Assembly: GCA_950097015.1 (NCBI GenBank)
Contig: CATNEN010000024.1
Span: 2,919,501-2,983,500, forward strand
DNA: 64,000 bases
Direction: 5' to 3'
DNA from: Macrostomum hystrix
Lineage: Eukaryota > Platyhelminthes > Macrostomidae
Shown here: positions 12,345-24,500 of the stretch, piece after piece
How positions within the stretch are numbered: the first letter of the stretch is position 1
How the letters are laid out: each line of letters starts with the position of its first letter
Program-made: the position numbers and the translations under genes
The notes under the pieces: generated by a model
Told to the model about the DNA's origin: nothing
Database searches by the model: none
The model's input: only the letters and a program-made list of their open reading frames with translations

Positions 12345-14345
12345 AACGCAATGAAGTCGTGAGTGTTTCAACGGGTTTGCAATCTTTCAATTGTGGTTGC
12401 TGAGTGAAGTCTCGAGTGTTTGAGTGGGTTTAACTGCTGTGTGGTTGTTGAGCGAAGTCTCGAGTGTTTTAGTGGGCTCAACTACTGTGTGGTTGTTGAG
12501 CGAAGTCGTGAGTGTTTCAACGGGTTTGCAATCTTTCAATTGTGGTTGCTGAGTGAAGTCTCGAGTGTTTGAGTGGGTTTAACTGCTGTGTGGTTGTTGA
12601 GCGAAGTCTCGAGTGTTTTAGTGGGCTCAACTACTGTGTGGTTGTTGAGCGAAGTCGTGAGTGTTTCAACGGGTTTGCAATCTTTCAATTGTGGTTGCTG
12701 AGTGAAGTCTCGAGTGTTTGAGTGGGTTTAACTGCTGTGTGGTTGTTGAGCGAAGTCTCGAGTGTTTTAGTGGGTTTAACTACTGTGTGGTTGTTGAGCG
12801 AAGTCGTGAGTGTTTCAACGGGTTTGCAATCTTTCAATTGTGGTTGCTGAGTGAAGTCTCGAGTGTTTGAGTGGGTTTAACTGCTGTGTGGTTGTTGAGT
12901 GAAGTCTCGAGTGTTTTAGTGGGCTCAACTACTGTGTGGTTGTTGAGTGAAGCAGCGAGTGTTTTAGTGGGCTCAACTACTGTGTGGTTGTTGAGTGAAG
13001 TCGTGAGTGTTTCAACGGGTTTGCAATCTTTCAATTGTGGTTGCTGAGTGAAGTCTCGAGTGTTTGAGTGGGTTTAACTGCTGTGTGGTTGTTGAGCGAA
13101 GTCTCGAGTGTTTTAGTGGGCTCAACTACTGTGTGGTTGTTGAGTGAAGTCGCGAGTGTTTTAGTGGGTTTAACTACTGTGTGGTTGTTGAGCGAAGTCG
13201 TGAGTGTTTCAACGGGTTTGCAATCTTTCAATTGTGGTTGCTGAGTGAAGTCTCGAGTGTTTGAGTGGGTTTAACTGCTGTGTGGTTGTTGAGTGAAGTC
13301 TCGAGTGTTTGAGTGGGTTTAACTGCTGTGTGGTTGTTGAGCGAAGTCTCGAGTGTTTTAGTGGGCTCAACTACTGTGTGGTTGTTGAGCGAAGTCTCGA
13401 GTGTTTTAGTGGGCTCAACTACTGTGTGGTTGTTGAGTGAAGTCTCGAGTGTTTGAGTGGGCTCAACTACTGTGTGGTTGTTGAGCGAAGTCGCGAGTGT
13501 TTTAGTGGGCTCAACTACTGTGTGGTTGTTGAGCGAAGTCGCGAGTGTTTTAGTGGGTTTAACTACTGTGTGGTTGTTGAGCGAAGTCGCGAGTGTTTGA
13601 GTGGGCTCAACTACTGTGTGGTTGTTGAGCGAAGTCGCGAGTGTTTTAGTGGGCTCAACTACTGTGTGGTTGTTGAGCGAAGTCGCGAGTGTTTTAGTGG
13701 GTTTAACTACTGTGTGGTTGTTGAGCGAAGTCGCGAGTGTTTGAGTGGGCTCAACTACTGTGTGGTTGTTGAGCGAAGTCTCGAGTGTTTTAGTGGGCTC
13801 AACTACTGTGTGGTTGTTGAGTGAAGTCTCGAGTGTTTGAGTGGGCTCAACTACTGTGTGGTTGTTGAGCGAAGTCGCGAGTGTTTTAGTGGGCTCAACT
13901 ACTGTGTGGTTGTTGAGCGAAGTCGCGAGTGTTTTAGTGGGTTTAACTACTGTGTGGTTGTTGAGCGAAGTCGCGAGTGTTTGAGTGGGCTCAACTACTG
14001 TGTGGTTGTTGAGCGAAGTCGCGAGTGTTTTAGTGGGTTTAACTACTGTGTGGTTGTTGAGCGAAGTCGCGAGTGTTTGAGTGGGCTCAACTACTGTGTG
14101 GTTGTTGAGCGAAGTCTCGAGTGTTTTAGTGGGCTCAACTACTGTGTGGTTGTTGAGCGAAGTCGCGAGTGTTTTAGTGGGCTCAACTACTGTGTGGTTG
14201 TTGAGCGAAGTCGCGAGTGTTTTAGTGGGTTTAACTACTGTGTGGTTGTTGAGCGAAGTCGCGAGTGTTTTAGTGGGCTCAACTACTGTGTGGTTGTTGA
14301 GTGAAGTCGCCAGTGTTTTAGTGGGCTCAACGCCTGTGTGTTTAT
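12345..14345. repeat. Minisatellite E, 48-bp unit with 149-bp higher-order repeat
   Basis: About 41 copies of a 48-bp unit including CTCAACTACTGTGTGGTTGT and TGAGCGAAGTCGCGAGTG. In the left part (12350-13240) units are grouped in threes: a divergent unit with TTTCAACGGGTTTGCAATC recurs at 12353, 12502, 12651 and 12800, an exact 149-bp step. The right part is made of simple 48-bp units. Because 48 is a multiple of three, long frames of a 16-residue repeat (SGLNYCVVVERSRECF) appear; they have no start context or splice sites and are not called as genes. Confidence 0.95.
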
Positions 14346-16065
14346 GTCGTAAACAAACTTTGAGGATGTGATCTTTTTATTCTCTGCTTGCTTATCTAGT
14401 AGAACTTTTGAGTATATTCTCGTGCAGATCAAGTGCATTCTACTAGTGGTACTCGAGACAAGGGCCGAAGTAAAGCAATGGTGATATCCTTAAAATCTTA
14501 TGATCGGTCAAAAAGTTGTGCATGTAATACAAAGCAGGCTGTTAAATACACGAGTACATGCATGGTGCAAGCTGCAACAATAGGAATTGGTAAAACCTAA
14601 GCAAGGTAGGAATGGCCTTTGTCAGACGTCTTGTCTAACGCTGTCTCGACTCGTTGTCTAACGCCTTCTAATCAGCGGCTTAAACTTCAGAGCATTCAGG
14701 TTGGGGGGCAGAGAGAGAGAAAGAGAAGGCCTGCTCCCAATGGGGTCAGGAAATTGTCATTGTGCCACCCGATATCTGGCCGGCAAACAACTCAATTTCA
14801 AATCAGCCAGGGACACAGACAGTACATTGGTGTGGCTACCGGTTAGTACCTTGGCACTGGTTTAGACTTCGCAAGGCGAGTCTCACCCTACCTTAGCTTT
14901 GGCGCGAAATCCCAGTCTTCACTCAATTCCACAGGGCTTTCAAAGACCTCCCACAGCCTTATATTATTGATCCCTCTCCAAAGACCCGGCGTCCTCCCCT
15001 GTTGGAGTCGGCTCCAGCTCACTCCGGCTGCGAAATCCACTTTTTAGCCAGAGCTCTAGGCCTCTCATTCCTGTTCTTGTTTGTTGGCCGTGCCTCTCTG
15101 CCGGCGGAAGAATTATATTGAATTAATTATTCAGCGGTTCCTTACCTTGGCCCTGCGCTCGAAGACGCTTAACTAACAGCTAGCAACCACTTGACCGATG
15201 AAAGAGAGAGCTCGAGCCAGCTGAAGCGTAAGTTGAGCGACAGTGCGATGCGAACTTAGGTACAGTCATTGGTTCGCGTCTAGGCCAAATATTTGTGAAG
15301 CTCCTAAGCTATGCAAGAAAAACACCCGCAGGCTTATCTGTGTTTGCAGCTTTATTCCTTTTATAGCTTTGTTTGCCTAACTTCCTCGAAACGGATCGTG
15401 ATCCGAAAATAAGAGCCTCTAGCTGCTACACGAGAGTATAGTGTCCATACACCCACAGAAACTGAGGAGCAAACGTTATTTTATCCCTTAGAATACATTT
15501 TTTAATCAGCAAAGTCAAAAGCAATTTTAAACTAGGCAAACAGAATGTGTTAGCACTTGGATTTTTTCCTTAGCTTCATGGAAGGAATCAGAGAGAAATC
15601 GATTGCTAACTCGGTTCTATACCTGGGAATGCTTCTTCCAGTTTGCATCTCGCTAGATCCAATTTCAAATACCTGGACGTGCACGAACTGGTCTGTGGAA
15701 CACCTACCGTATTCTGTCCTGCATCCGTTGGCCACTTTTCTTCCTTGTTGCCCGGAGAACCAAAAAGCAGCCTCCTTTGTGGGGCCTCATTTGTCATGCC
15801 TCCGCTGCGAGTCAGAGGTTAAGGATGGAGAGGGAGAGGAGGGAAAGCTACAATGGCATGCCCCCTCCCTCCGCGCCACTGCACTGAACGCTAGGCTAAA
15901 AACGCACAAACAGCCGAGGTAGTTATTAATTATGATTATTTTTGGCAAATAGTTCACTTGGACAGCAACAGAGAACACCGTCAACTGACTGTAGATTAAG
16001 CTGTAAAAATGCCATTGAAGCCTAAGGAGACAGAACCTTCGATGAAAGTCCTAGACAATAGGTGA
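14346..16065. other. Gene-poor unique stretch
   Basis: Single-copy DNA. The largest open frames (15557-15922 +, 14619-14846 +) show no family similarity that I recognise. No RNA gene was identified. Confidence 0.5.
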
Positions 16066-16825
16066 GAAAGACAGTGGCCACGGGTGAGAAAGACAGTGGC
16101 CACGGGTGAGAAAGACAGTGGCCACGGGTGAGAAAGACAAACGAGGGGAGAGAAAGACAATCGAGGGGAGAGAAAGACAATCGAGGGGAGAGAAAGACAA
16201 TCGAGGGGAGAGAAAGACAATCGAGGGGAGAGAAAGACAATCGAGGGGAGAGAAAGACAATCGAGGGGAGAGAAAGACAATCGAGGGGAGAGAAAGACAA
16301 TCGAGGGGAGAGAAAGACGATCGAGGGGAGAGAAAGGCGATCGAGGGGAGAGAAAGACAATCGAGGTGAGAGAGACTGACGATCGAGGGGAGAGAAAGAC
16401 AATCGAGGGGAGAGAAAGACGATCGAGGGGAGAGAAAGACAATCGAGGGGAGAGAAAGACAATCGAGGGGAGAGAAAGACGATCGAGGGGAGAGAAAGAC
16501 GATCGAGGGGAGAGAAAGACGATCGAGGGGAGAGAAAGACGATCGAGGGAAGAGAAAGGCGATCGAGGGGAGAGAAAGGCGATCGAGGGGAGAGAAAGGC
16601 GATCGAGGGGAGAGAAAGGCGATCGAGGGGAGAGAAAGACGATCGAGGGAAGAGAAAGACAATCGAGGGGAGAGAAAGACAATCGAGGGGAGAGAAAGAC
16701 GATCGAGGGGAGAGAAAGGCGATCGAGGGGAGAGAAAGACGATCGAGGGGAGAGAAAGACAATCGAGGGGAGAGAAAGACGATCGAGGGGAGAGAAAGGC
16801 GATCGTGGGGAGGAGAGAAAGACAA
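16066..16825. repeat. Minisatellite F, 20-bp polypurine unit
   Basis: It opens with three 22-bp AGTGGCCACGGGTGAGAAAG-type copies and continues with about 34 copies of the 20-bp GAGGGGAGAGAAAGACAATC (variants GACGATC and GGCGATC). The + strand is roughly 80 percent purine for 0.7 kb. The long minus-strand Ser/Leu/Pro frames (SPRSSFSPLDRLSLPSI) are repeat translation. Confidence 0.97.
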
Positions 16826-17574
16826 AGAGGGAAGAGAAAGACAAATTTGTAGAGACAGATAAAGCGGACAGAGAAAGGACAAACATGCTGAGTCTTCCTT
16901 TCCCTTAAGAAAGAAAAAGTCAGAAAAATAGATGATAGGGAAAGAAGGAGGCTGAACAGAATGGGAGCAAAAAACGCGCGAATTCTTGGAGAAACTGTAA
17001 GGGCCTGTCAGCGCTTGAAGTATTTTTAGTGCCACTGGGGAGTGCTAAAGCATACATCCAGAAGCAGCGTGCCCCAAGTCCGCAAGAGGCCATCAGATAT
17101 GCAAATGACCTGTGTCAATACTTTCAGCCTAGCTGTGCTCATTCATTTCTTTCAGCCGTCAAACGAGAAAGGGAAAATGTGAATAGTTTTGGGATTTGAG
17201 GTAAAAATGGTAAGTCAGTAAATGAGGACTGGCAAGGTAGGGCAGGTAGGTCCCTCCTGACCCCAAATTTTCCCTCGCTTCCTGCGGCTTTCTGGTTCTG
17301 AGAGTGGACGGGTTGGGGCAAATAGGACGGGAAAAGAGTGCACTTTACTCCCCTCATCCACCTACGGTTCCGATCAAAGAATCCACGATTTTCTAGTATT
17401 TTTTGCCGCTGCAAGTTTTTCTAGTTGGAAGGAAGTTGTGATATGCGAGCATACGAGCCTCTGAAAATGAAGAACATAGTTGTCTTAACTTAATTCTTAA
17501 CTTTCATGCTTCATGTCATTTAAGGTTGAGAATTCGAAAGTGCTCTAAATACGATCGAATAATTCTTTTTTAAG
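16826..17574. other. Unique non-coding stretch
   Basis: Purine-rich border of array F followed by single-copy DNA. No exon supported. Confidence 0.5.
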
Positions 17575-17725
17575 GTTTGGTGATTCTCATTGTGTAGGCA
17601 TCGGAGTGTGGTTCTCATTGTGTGTTGGAGTGAGACTCTCAGACTGTTGGAGTGAGATTCTCAATGTGCCAGAGTGAGATTCTCAATGTGTCAGAGTGAG
17701 ATTCTCAAGCTGTTGCTGTAGTTGT
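17575..17725. repeat. Short degenerate repeat
   Basis: Five or six imperfect copies of a motif of about 23 bp containing GAGTGAGATTCTCAATGTG. Confidence 0.8.
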
Positions 17726-19044
17726 TGGAGTTAGCACTCATTTTGCTTGTCCAGAAAGGTTTGAGAATGAATCCGGAACAGTATCTGAGCACCCAGCAAA
17801 GGCGATGCCAGACGTCAAATGTTTGCTCTCTGCCAGTTTGTGAATGGCGAAGGAATAGAAGCATAGATAGATGGACTGAGTGCAGGACGCAGCAGGGCTA
17901 TGGGAATATGATGGCCAGCCTCCTCATTCTATCCCCCATCCCAGGCTCTGACGCATATTCGTATGACGCGGATCCGGGAATTCCCGCATGGCATGAGAAC
18001 CAGCTTCCCCCCACCCAATGGCCCTTATCGCGTGGGCCAAGCGCGCCACCCCCTCCGCCAAAGCGAACTAAGGACCTGCCCATCGCCCCAGTCTGTAAGC
18101 ATTTTCTGGCCGCATGGAGGACGGATGAACCGCGGATGATCGGCGCCTGGATGAGGCCTTCGATGGGTGGGGCTGACACTTCGTCAATCTCTTGACTGCG
18201 GCCTGGCCAGTAACCACGGCCAAGACCCACGAAATTGAGTCCGACTCTAGAGCAATCCCAGTCAGTCTATTTTAAACAGTGTTTGCTTACTCGTTTCGCA
18301 TTCTGGCAGCAGAGAATAATGCACAAAACACAAACACATACCCTTCCACTCTATCATAGTCTCGGGTTCGGCTTCTCAACACAAGGCTACGAGAATGCAG
18401 TAATGCAGTCCACGAGACTGCTGTAAGAGCTCTGGGGTTGGCCAGCGCAAACTCCTCCTCAGGCCGTGGCCGCCCCACCCCAAGTCCAGATCGGCGCAGC
18501 TTAAATCCATTTTTTAGTTGGCTTGTAATCGCTGTGGGTGGAAAAATACCGAGCAGGCACGTTTGATTTTTCAACCACTCGCTGGTGTCTTACGCTGCCA
18601 AGGCTTCCACAGAATGGCTACTCCAGTTGAGCACTTGGCTGCGTAACTTAATCAGCGGTTGGACTTCATCATTATCATCAAAAGCATCAGCAGCTGCAGC
18701 AGCTATGTCAAACGACAGAAAGAAGGAGCGTTGGTCGTTTCTGTCGTCAGTGTCTGGCAGATCTAAGTGAGATTTCTCATCTAGAAGGAGCTCTAGCAAT
18801 TGTTGTCAATTTCAGTTGTCAACTACGTATTGTCTGTTAGGTTAGGCTTACATGTGCTTCAAAGCTTTCAGAGAAGGAGAAAGTAGGGTGCATGTTGTGC
18901 ATAAAACTTCGCGCCTTCCTAATATACTAAGTCTCTCATTTTTGCTGTCTGTTTGCCCGTTGAGTAAACAAAAAAATAGAAACGTGCCAATGGATAGACA
19001 TAGTCATAGAAGCCCAGGAACTATCATACCCGATAGCAATGCTA
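17726..19044. other. Region upstream of array G
   Basis: Unique DNA. The 157-codon frame at 17722-18195 (+) and the opposed frames at 18585-18799 look open by chance: a minus-strand frame with a GTAAGA donor-like end near 18590 is the best exon candidate but has no partner. This may be distal promoter DNA of the PKG gene. Confidence 0.4.
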
Positions 19045-21537
19045 CAACTCATAAATACAACACCCACTCTCACAGCTACAACTCACACACTCTCACACCT
19101 ACAACACACCCATTCTCACAGCTACAACTCACCCACTCTCACACCTACAACTCACCCACTCTCACACCTACAACACACCCACTCTCACACCTACAACACA
19201 CCCACTCTCACACCTACAACACACCCACTCTCACACCTACAACACACCCACTCTCACACCTACAACTCACACACTCTCACACCTACAACACACCCACTCT
19301 CACACCTACAACACACCCACTCTCACACCTACAACACACCCACTCTCACAGCTACAACTCACACACTCTCACACCTACAACACACCCACTCTCACACCTA
19401 CAACTCACCCACTCTCACACCTACAACACACCCACTCTCACACCTACAACACACCCACTCTCACACCTACAACACACCCACTCTCACACCTACAACACAC
19501 ACACTCTCACACCTACAACACACACACTCTCACACCTACAACACACCCACTCTCACACCTACAACACACCCACTCTCACACCTACAACACACCCACTCTC
19601 ACACCTACAACACACCCACTCTCACACCTACAACACACCCACTCTCACAGCTACAACTCACACACTCTCACACCTACAACACACCCACTCTCACACCTAC
19701 AACACACCCACTCTCACACCTACAACACACCCACTCTCACACCTACAACACACCCACTCTCACACCTACAACACACACACTCTCACACCTACAACACACC
19801 CACTCTCACACCTACAACACACCCACTCTCACACCTACAACACACCCACTCTCACACCAACAACACACCCACTCTCACACCTACAACACACCCACTCTCA
19901 CAGCTACAACTCACACACTCTCACACCTACAACACACCCACTCTCACACCTACAACACACCCACTCTCACACCTACAACACACCCACTCTCACACCTACA
20001 ACACACCCACTCTCACACCTACAACACACCCACTCTCACACCTACAACACACCCACTTTCACACCTACAACACACCCACTCTCACACCTACAACACACCC
20101 ACTCTCACACCTACAACACACCCACTCTCACACCTACAACACACACACTCTCACAGCTACAACTCACACACTCTCACACCTACAACACACCCACTCTCAC
20201 ACCTACAACACACCCACTCTCACACCTACAACTCACACACTCTCACACCTACAACTCACCCACTCTCACACCTACAACTCACACACTCTCACACCTACAA
20301 CACACACACTCTCACACCTACAACACACCCACTCTCACACCTACAACACACACACTCTCACACCTACAACACACCCACTCTCACACCTACAACACACCCA
20401 CTCTCACAGCTACAACTCACACACTCTCACACCTACAACACACCCACTCTCACACCTACAACTCACCCACTCTCACACCTACAACTCACACACTCTCACA
20501 GCTACAACACACACACTCTCACACCTACAACTCACACACTCTCACACCTACAACACACCCACTCTCACACCTACAACACACCCACTCTCACACCTACAAC
20601 ACACCCACTCTCACACCTACAACACACCCACTCTCACACCTACAACTCACACACTCTCACACCTACAACTCACCCACTCTCACACCTACAACCTACACTC
20701 TCACACCTACAACTCACACACTCTCACACCTACAACACACCCACTCTCACACCTACAACACACACACTCTCACAGCTACAACTCACACACTCTCACACCT
20801 ACAACACACCCACTCTCACACCTACAACACACCCACTCTCACACCTACAACACACCCACTCTCACACCAACAACACACCCACTCTCACACCTACAACTCA
20901 CACACTCTCACACCTACAACACACACACTCTCACACCTACAACTCACCCACTCTCACACCTACAACTCACACACTCTCACAGCTACAACACACACACTCT
21001 CACACCTACAACTCACCCACTCTCACACCTACAACTCACACACTCTCACACCTACAACACACACACTCTCACACCTACAACACACCCACTCTCACACCTA
21101 CAACACACCCACTCTCACACCTACAACACACCCACTCTCACACCTACAACTCACCCACTCTCACAGCTACAACTCACACACTCTCACACCTACAACACAC
21201 CCACTCTCACACCTACAACACACCCACTCTCACACCTACAACACACACACTCTCACAGCTACAACACACCCACTCTCACACCTACAACACACCCACTCTC
21301 ACACCTACAACACACCCACTCTCACACCTACAACACACCCACTCTCACACCTACAACACACCCACTCTCACACCTACAACACACCCACTCTCACACCTAC
21401 AACTCACACACTCTCACACCTACAACTCACCCACTCTCACACCTACAACCTACACTCTCACACCTACAACTCACACACTCTCACACCTACAACTCACCCA
21501 CTCTCACAGTTACAACACACCTACTCTCACACCGCCA
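19045..21537. repeat. Minisatellite G, 23-bp unit nearly free of G
   Basis: About 108 copies of a 23-bp unit (CACACCTACAACACACCCAC then TCT). The consensus has no guanine on the + strand; G appears almost only in the variant CACAGCTACAACTC. With no G and no TAA, every + frame is open for 2.5 kb, giving artefactual frames of 985 and 842 codons. The array ends 8 nt before the first PKG start codon, so it forms the immediate 5' flank of that gene. Confidence 0.97.
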
Positions 21538-21545
21538 CTACCAGA
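21538..21545 (+). promoter_or_regulatory. 3' splice acceptor before PKG exon 1a ATG
   Basis: CTCACACCGCCACTACCAG|A precedes the ATG at 21546, so the AG is 1 nt from the initiator. The C/T/A-only array in front would serve as a long pyrimidine-containing tract. It fits a trans-splice acceptor or a 5'UTR intron. Confidence 0.45.
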
Positions 21546-24500
21546 ATGTCGGACCGGCAGCAGCTAATCGAGGACCTCCAGCGCCAGGTTGAGGAGCTGC
21601 GCGCCGAGGTTCGCGCCAAGGACCGGCGCATCGCAGAGCTGGCCTCCCAGCTGGACAAGTACCAGTCCGTGTTCCGCAGCGGGGGCTCGCCAGTGCACGG
21701 CCATCAGTGCCGGCGCAATCGAGGCCTGGGCATCTCGGCTGAGCCACAGAATGAGGACACACTGGCCCTCATGCCGGAGGGCAAGACGCACGTCAAGGAT
21801 GACCAGTGAGTCCTGATAACACTGTTAAGGATTAGAAATTTCATCAACTAGAATGTGCCTGAGTCTGTTTTGATCCGCACTATCTGTTCTGACATCCTAC
21901 AGTTTCCCCTGACACCCGTCAGTAATTTCTGAAGTCTCCATTGACTCCCGAAAGTCTCCACTGAGACACTGAAGTCTCAAGGTCTGTACTGATTCCCCCA
22001 AACTCTCCACTGACACCCCAAAGTCTCCACTGACACCACAAAGTCCTCCCAGACACTTCACATGATTCTCCGAAGGCAAAGTGTATTTCTGTAAGTAAAA
22101 CGACGAATTTGTATTTCGACGCTCAACTAAACTACTTACGTCAGTAGGAAGAAACGACCATGACTTTTTTCCTGCAAAATTAAAGAAATTTTTATAATAT
22201 ATTATATTCCATTTCCAATTTCTTTTACACCTCGTTTACAAAATTTATTTTAAAAAACATTCACAAAGATTTTTCACAGTCTTTCTATTGCCATGAACTT
22301 CCAAATTATAATTTCGATTGAGTGTTAAAGTGATCGTCCTGTGACAAGTCTTGTCGGAATTCCTGCTTCGAGTCTCGCCTTGAGCAATTAAATGGCATCC
22401 GGCAATGGTGAAAATCCTGTTTCACCAAGTGAAGGAGACGTTGAGAGAGAATTAGATAAGAAGGGTGGGCAATGGGTACTGATTGCTCAGGCCTTAAGCA
22501 TCAAATTCACCTCGTGCCATGCGCCCGCCCAAACCACACTCGCCCGCTCGAACTGATGGGCCTGAACAATCCCATAAGTGAGATACGAGCTGTCGGGCCG
22601 AGGGGACTTTGCTCTCTTTTCAGTCGGGCGCAAGCTGCTCAGTATCCGCTGCTCACTCTCTCTCCACTCGCCCCGCCTCCATAGGAGGAGCTGAGCTAAC
22701 TGGATGGGGGAGCAGGTTGGGGCGTGGGCGCGGCTGAGAAAAGCATCGGCTCCACACTTCGATAGAGAGGCCGATCAGAGGTGAAAGCAGACCAGCTGGC
22801 AGCACGGCGTCTCTCTATCAAGCTTCATGGGTACTCTGCGCGAGCTTCAGTTCGCGCTGCAGCTCAAGCTTCAGGAGCTTCAGCAGCGAGACCGCCTGAT
22901 AGACGACCTGGAGTCCGAGCTGGACGCTCGAGAGTGCCTCATCGAGAGGATGCAGGAGCAGATTGAGCGGCTGCAGTCGCTGCTTGAGCGCTGCCGGCCG
23001 GACCTCAGCCCGCCGAGGTTGTCAGCGGCGGCCGCGCCAGCCGCTTGGTGGCGCCGGGCCCAGCCGATTCGTATGAAGCGAACGGCTGTTAGCAGCGAGT
23101 CCACGGCTGACATTGCCAGCCACCTGCTTGTTAGGAGAGCCCAGAAGGCGAGCGCCAGGTGAGATGGTGCGGTGCTGTAGCTTGAAGGACGGCCTTCGAA
23201 ATCGCCTTCGAGTCTCGTTCGCTTCAGGAGTAATGCTTTGATTGCTTTCTGATGACAGAACATTGTAGACTGTCTCAAAACATCTCTGAGAATTTGACAA
23301 TGAGGACTTTCTCAAAGCAGCTTACATAGCAGGCAGGCCATTCTCAAGCAGGACTGTCTTAGAACATCTCACAGAATCTTTAGAACAATCTTTAGGTCAT
23401 TGTGGACTGTCTCAAGACACCTCACTAAACAAGTGGTTGTTGATTATCTGAAAGCATCAAAGCATGACAATAATTTTCTAGAACTCGGGAAGTGATCAAG
23501 CGAGCCATCCTGGAGAACGCATTCATGAAGAATCTTGAAAATGGCCAAATCTGTGAAATTATTGACTACATGTACCCAATGTCGCACAACACTGGTGCTC
23601 TGATCATTAAGTTGGGCGAGGTCGGCTCTCTGGTTTATGTCATGGAGGGTGAGTCATTCCCGACATTGAAGTCAAATCTCAACTCGCACCACACTCTGTT
23701 TCAGATCTGTTGTATCTGTTGTTTCAATCTCTTTCAGAGGGCAAAGCGGAAGTGACCAACACAAAGGACGAGAAAATTAACGAGATCGGACCATGCACAG
23801 TGTTCGGCGAGCTGGCCATTCTTTATAATTGCAAACGGACGGCCACTGTGAAAGGTGGGTATCGAGGGTTCAGGTTTAGGATACTCTTCTGAAATTTAGG
23901 GTACTTTTGAGTACACATTTAGGGATAGGTGAGTGGACAGATGAGGTACCGAGAGGACAGATGAGGTAACGAGAGTACACGTGAGGCACCGAGAGTACAT
24001 GTGAGGCACCGAGTGGACAGGTGAGGTACCGAGTGGACAGGTGAGGTACCGAGTGGACAGATGAGGTACCGAGTGGACAGGTGAGGTACCGAGTGGACAG
24101 GTGAGGTACCGAGTGGACAGGTGAGGTACCGAGTGGACAGGTGAGGTACCGAGTGGACAGGTGAGGTACCGAGTGGACAGATGAGGTACCGAGTGGACAG
24201 ATGAGGTACCGAGTGGACAGGTGAGGTACCGAGTGGACAGATGAGGTACCGAGTGGACAGATGAGGTACCGAGTGGACAGATGAGGTACCGAGTGGACAG
24301 GTGAGGTACCGAGTGGACAGGTGAGGTACCGAGTGGACAGATGAGGTACCGAGTGGACAGATGAGGTACCGAGTGGACAGATGAGGTACCGAGTGGACAG
24401 ATGAGGTACCGAGTGGACAGGTGAGGTACCGAGTGGACAGATGAGGTACCGAGTGGACAGGTGAGGTACCGAGTGGACAGGTGAGGTACCGAGTGGACAG

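Noticed and set aside
12834-14371. 16-residue repeat protein frames
   Set aside because: 48-bp unit is a multiple of three, so open frames are expected; no gene context.
15996-17035. Long Ser/Pro/Leu-rich minus-strand frames
   Set aside because: Direct translation of the 20-bp polypurine array.
17722-18195. 157-codon + frame
   Set aside because: Low-similarity, Pro/Trp-rich translation without splice or start support.
18585-18799. Possible small exon on either strand
   Set aside because: No partner exon, no homology; the two strands are equally open.
18852-21809. 985-codon open frame
   Set aside because: Almost all of it is translation of a 23-bp repeat that cannot contain stop codons; only the last 87 codons are real PKG sequence.
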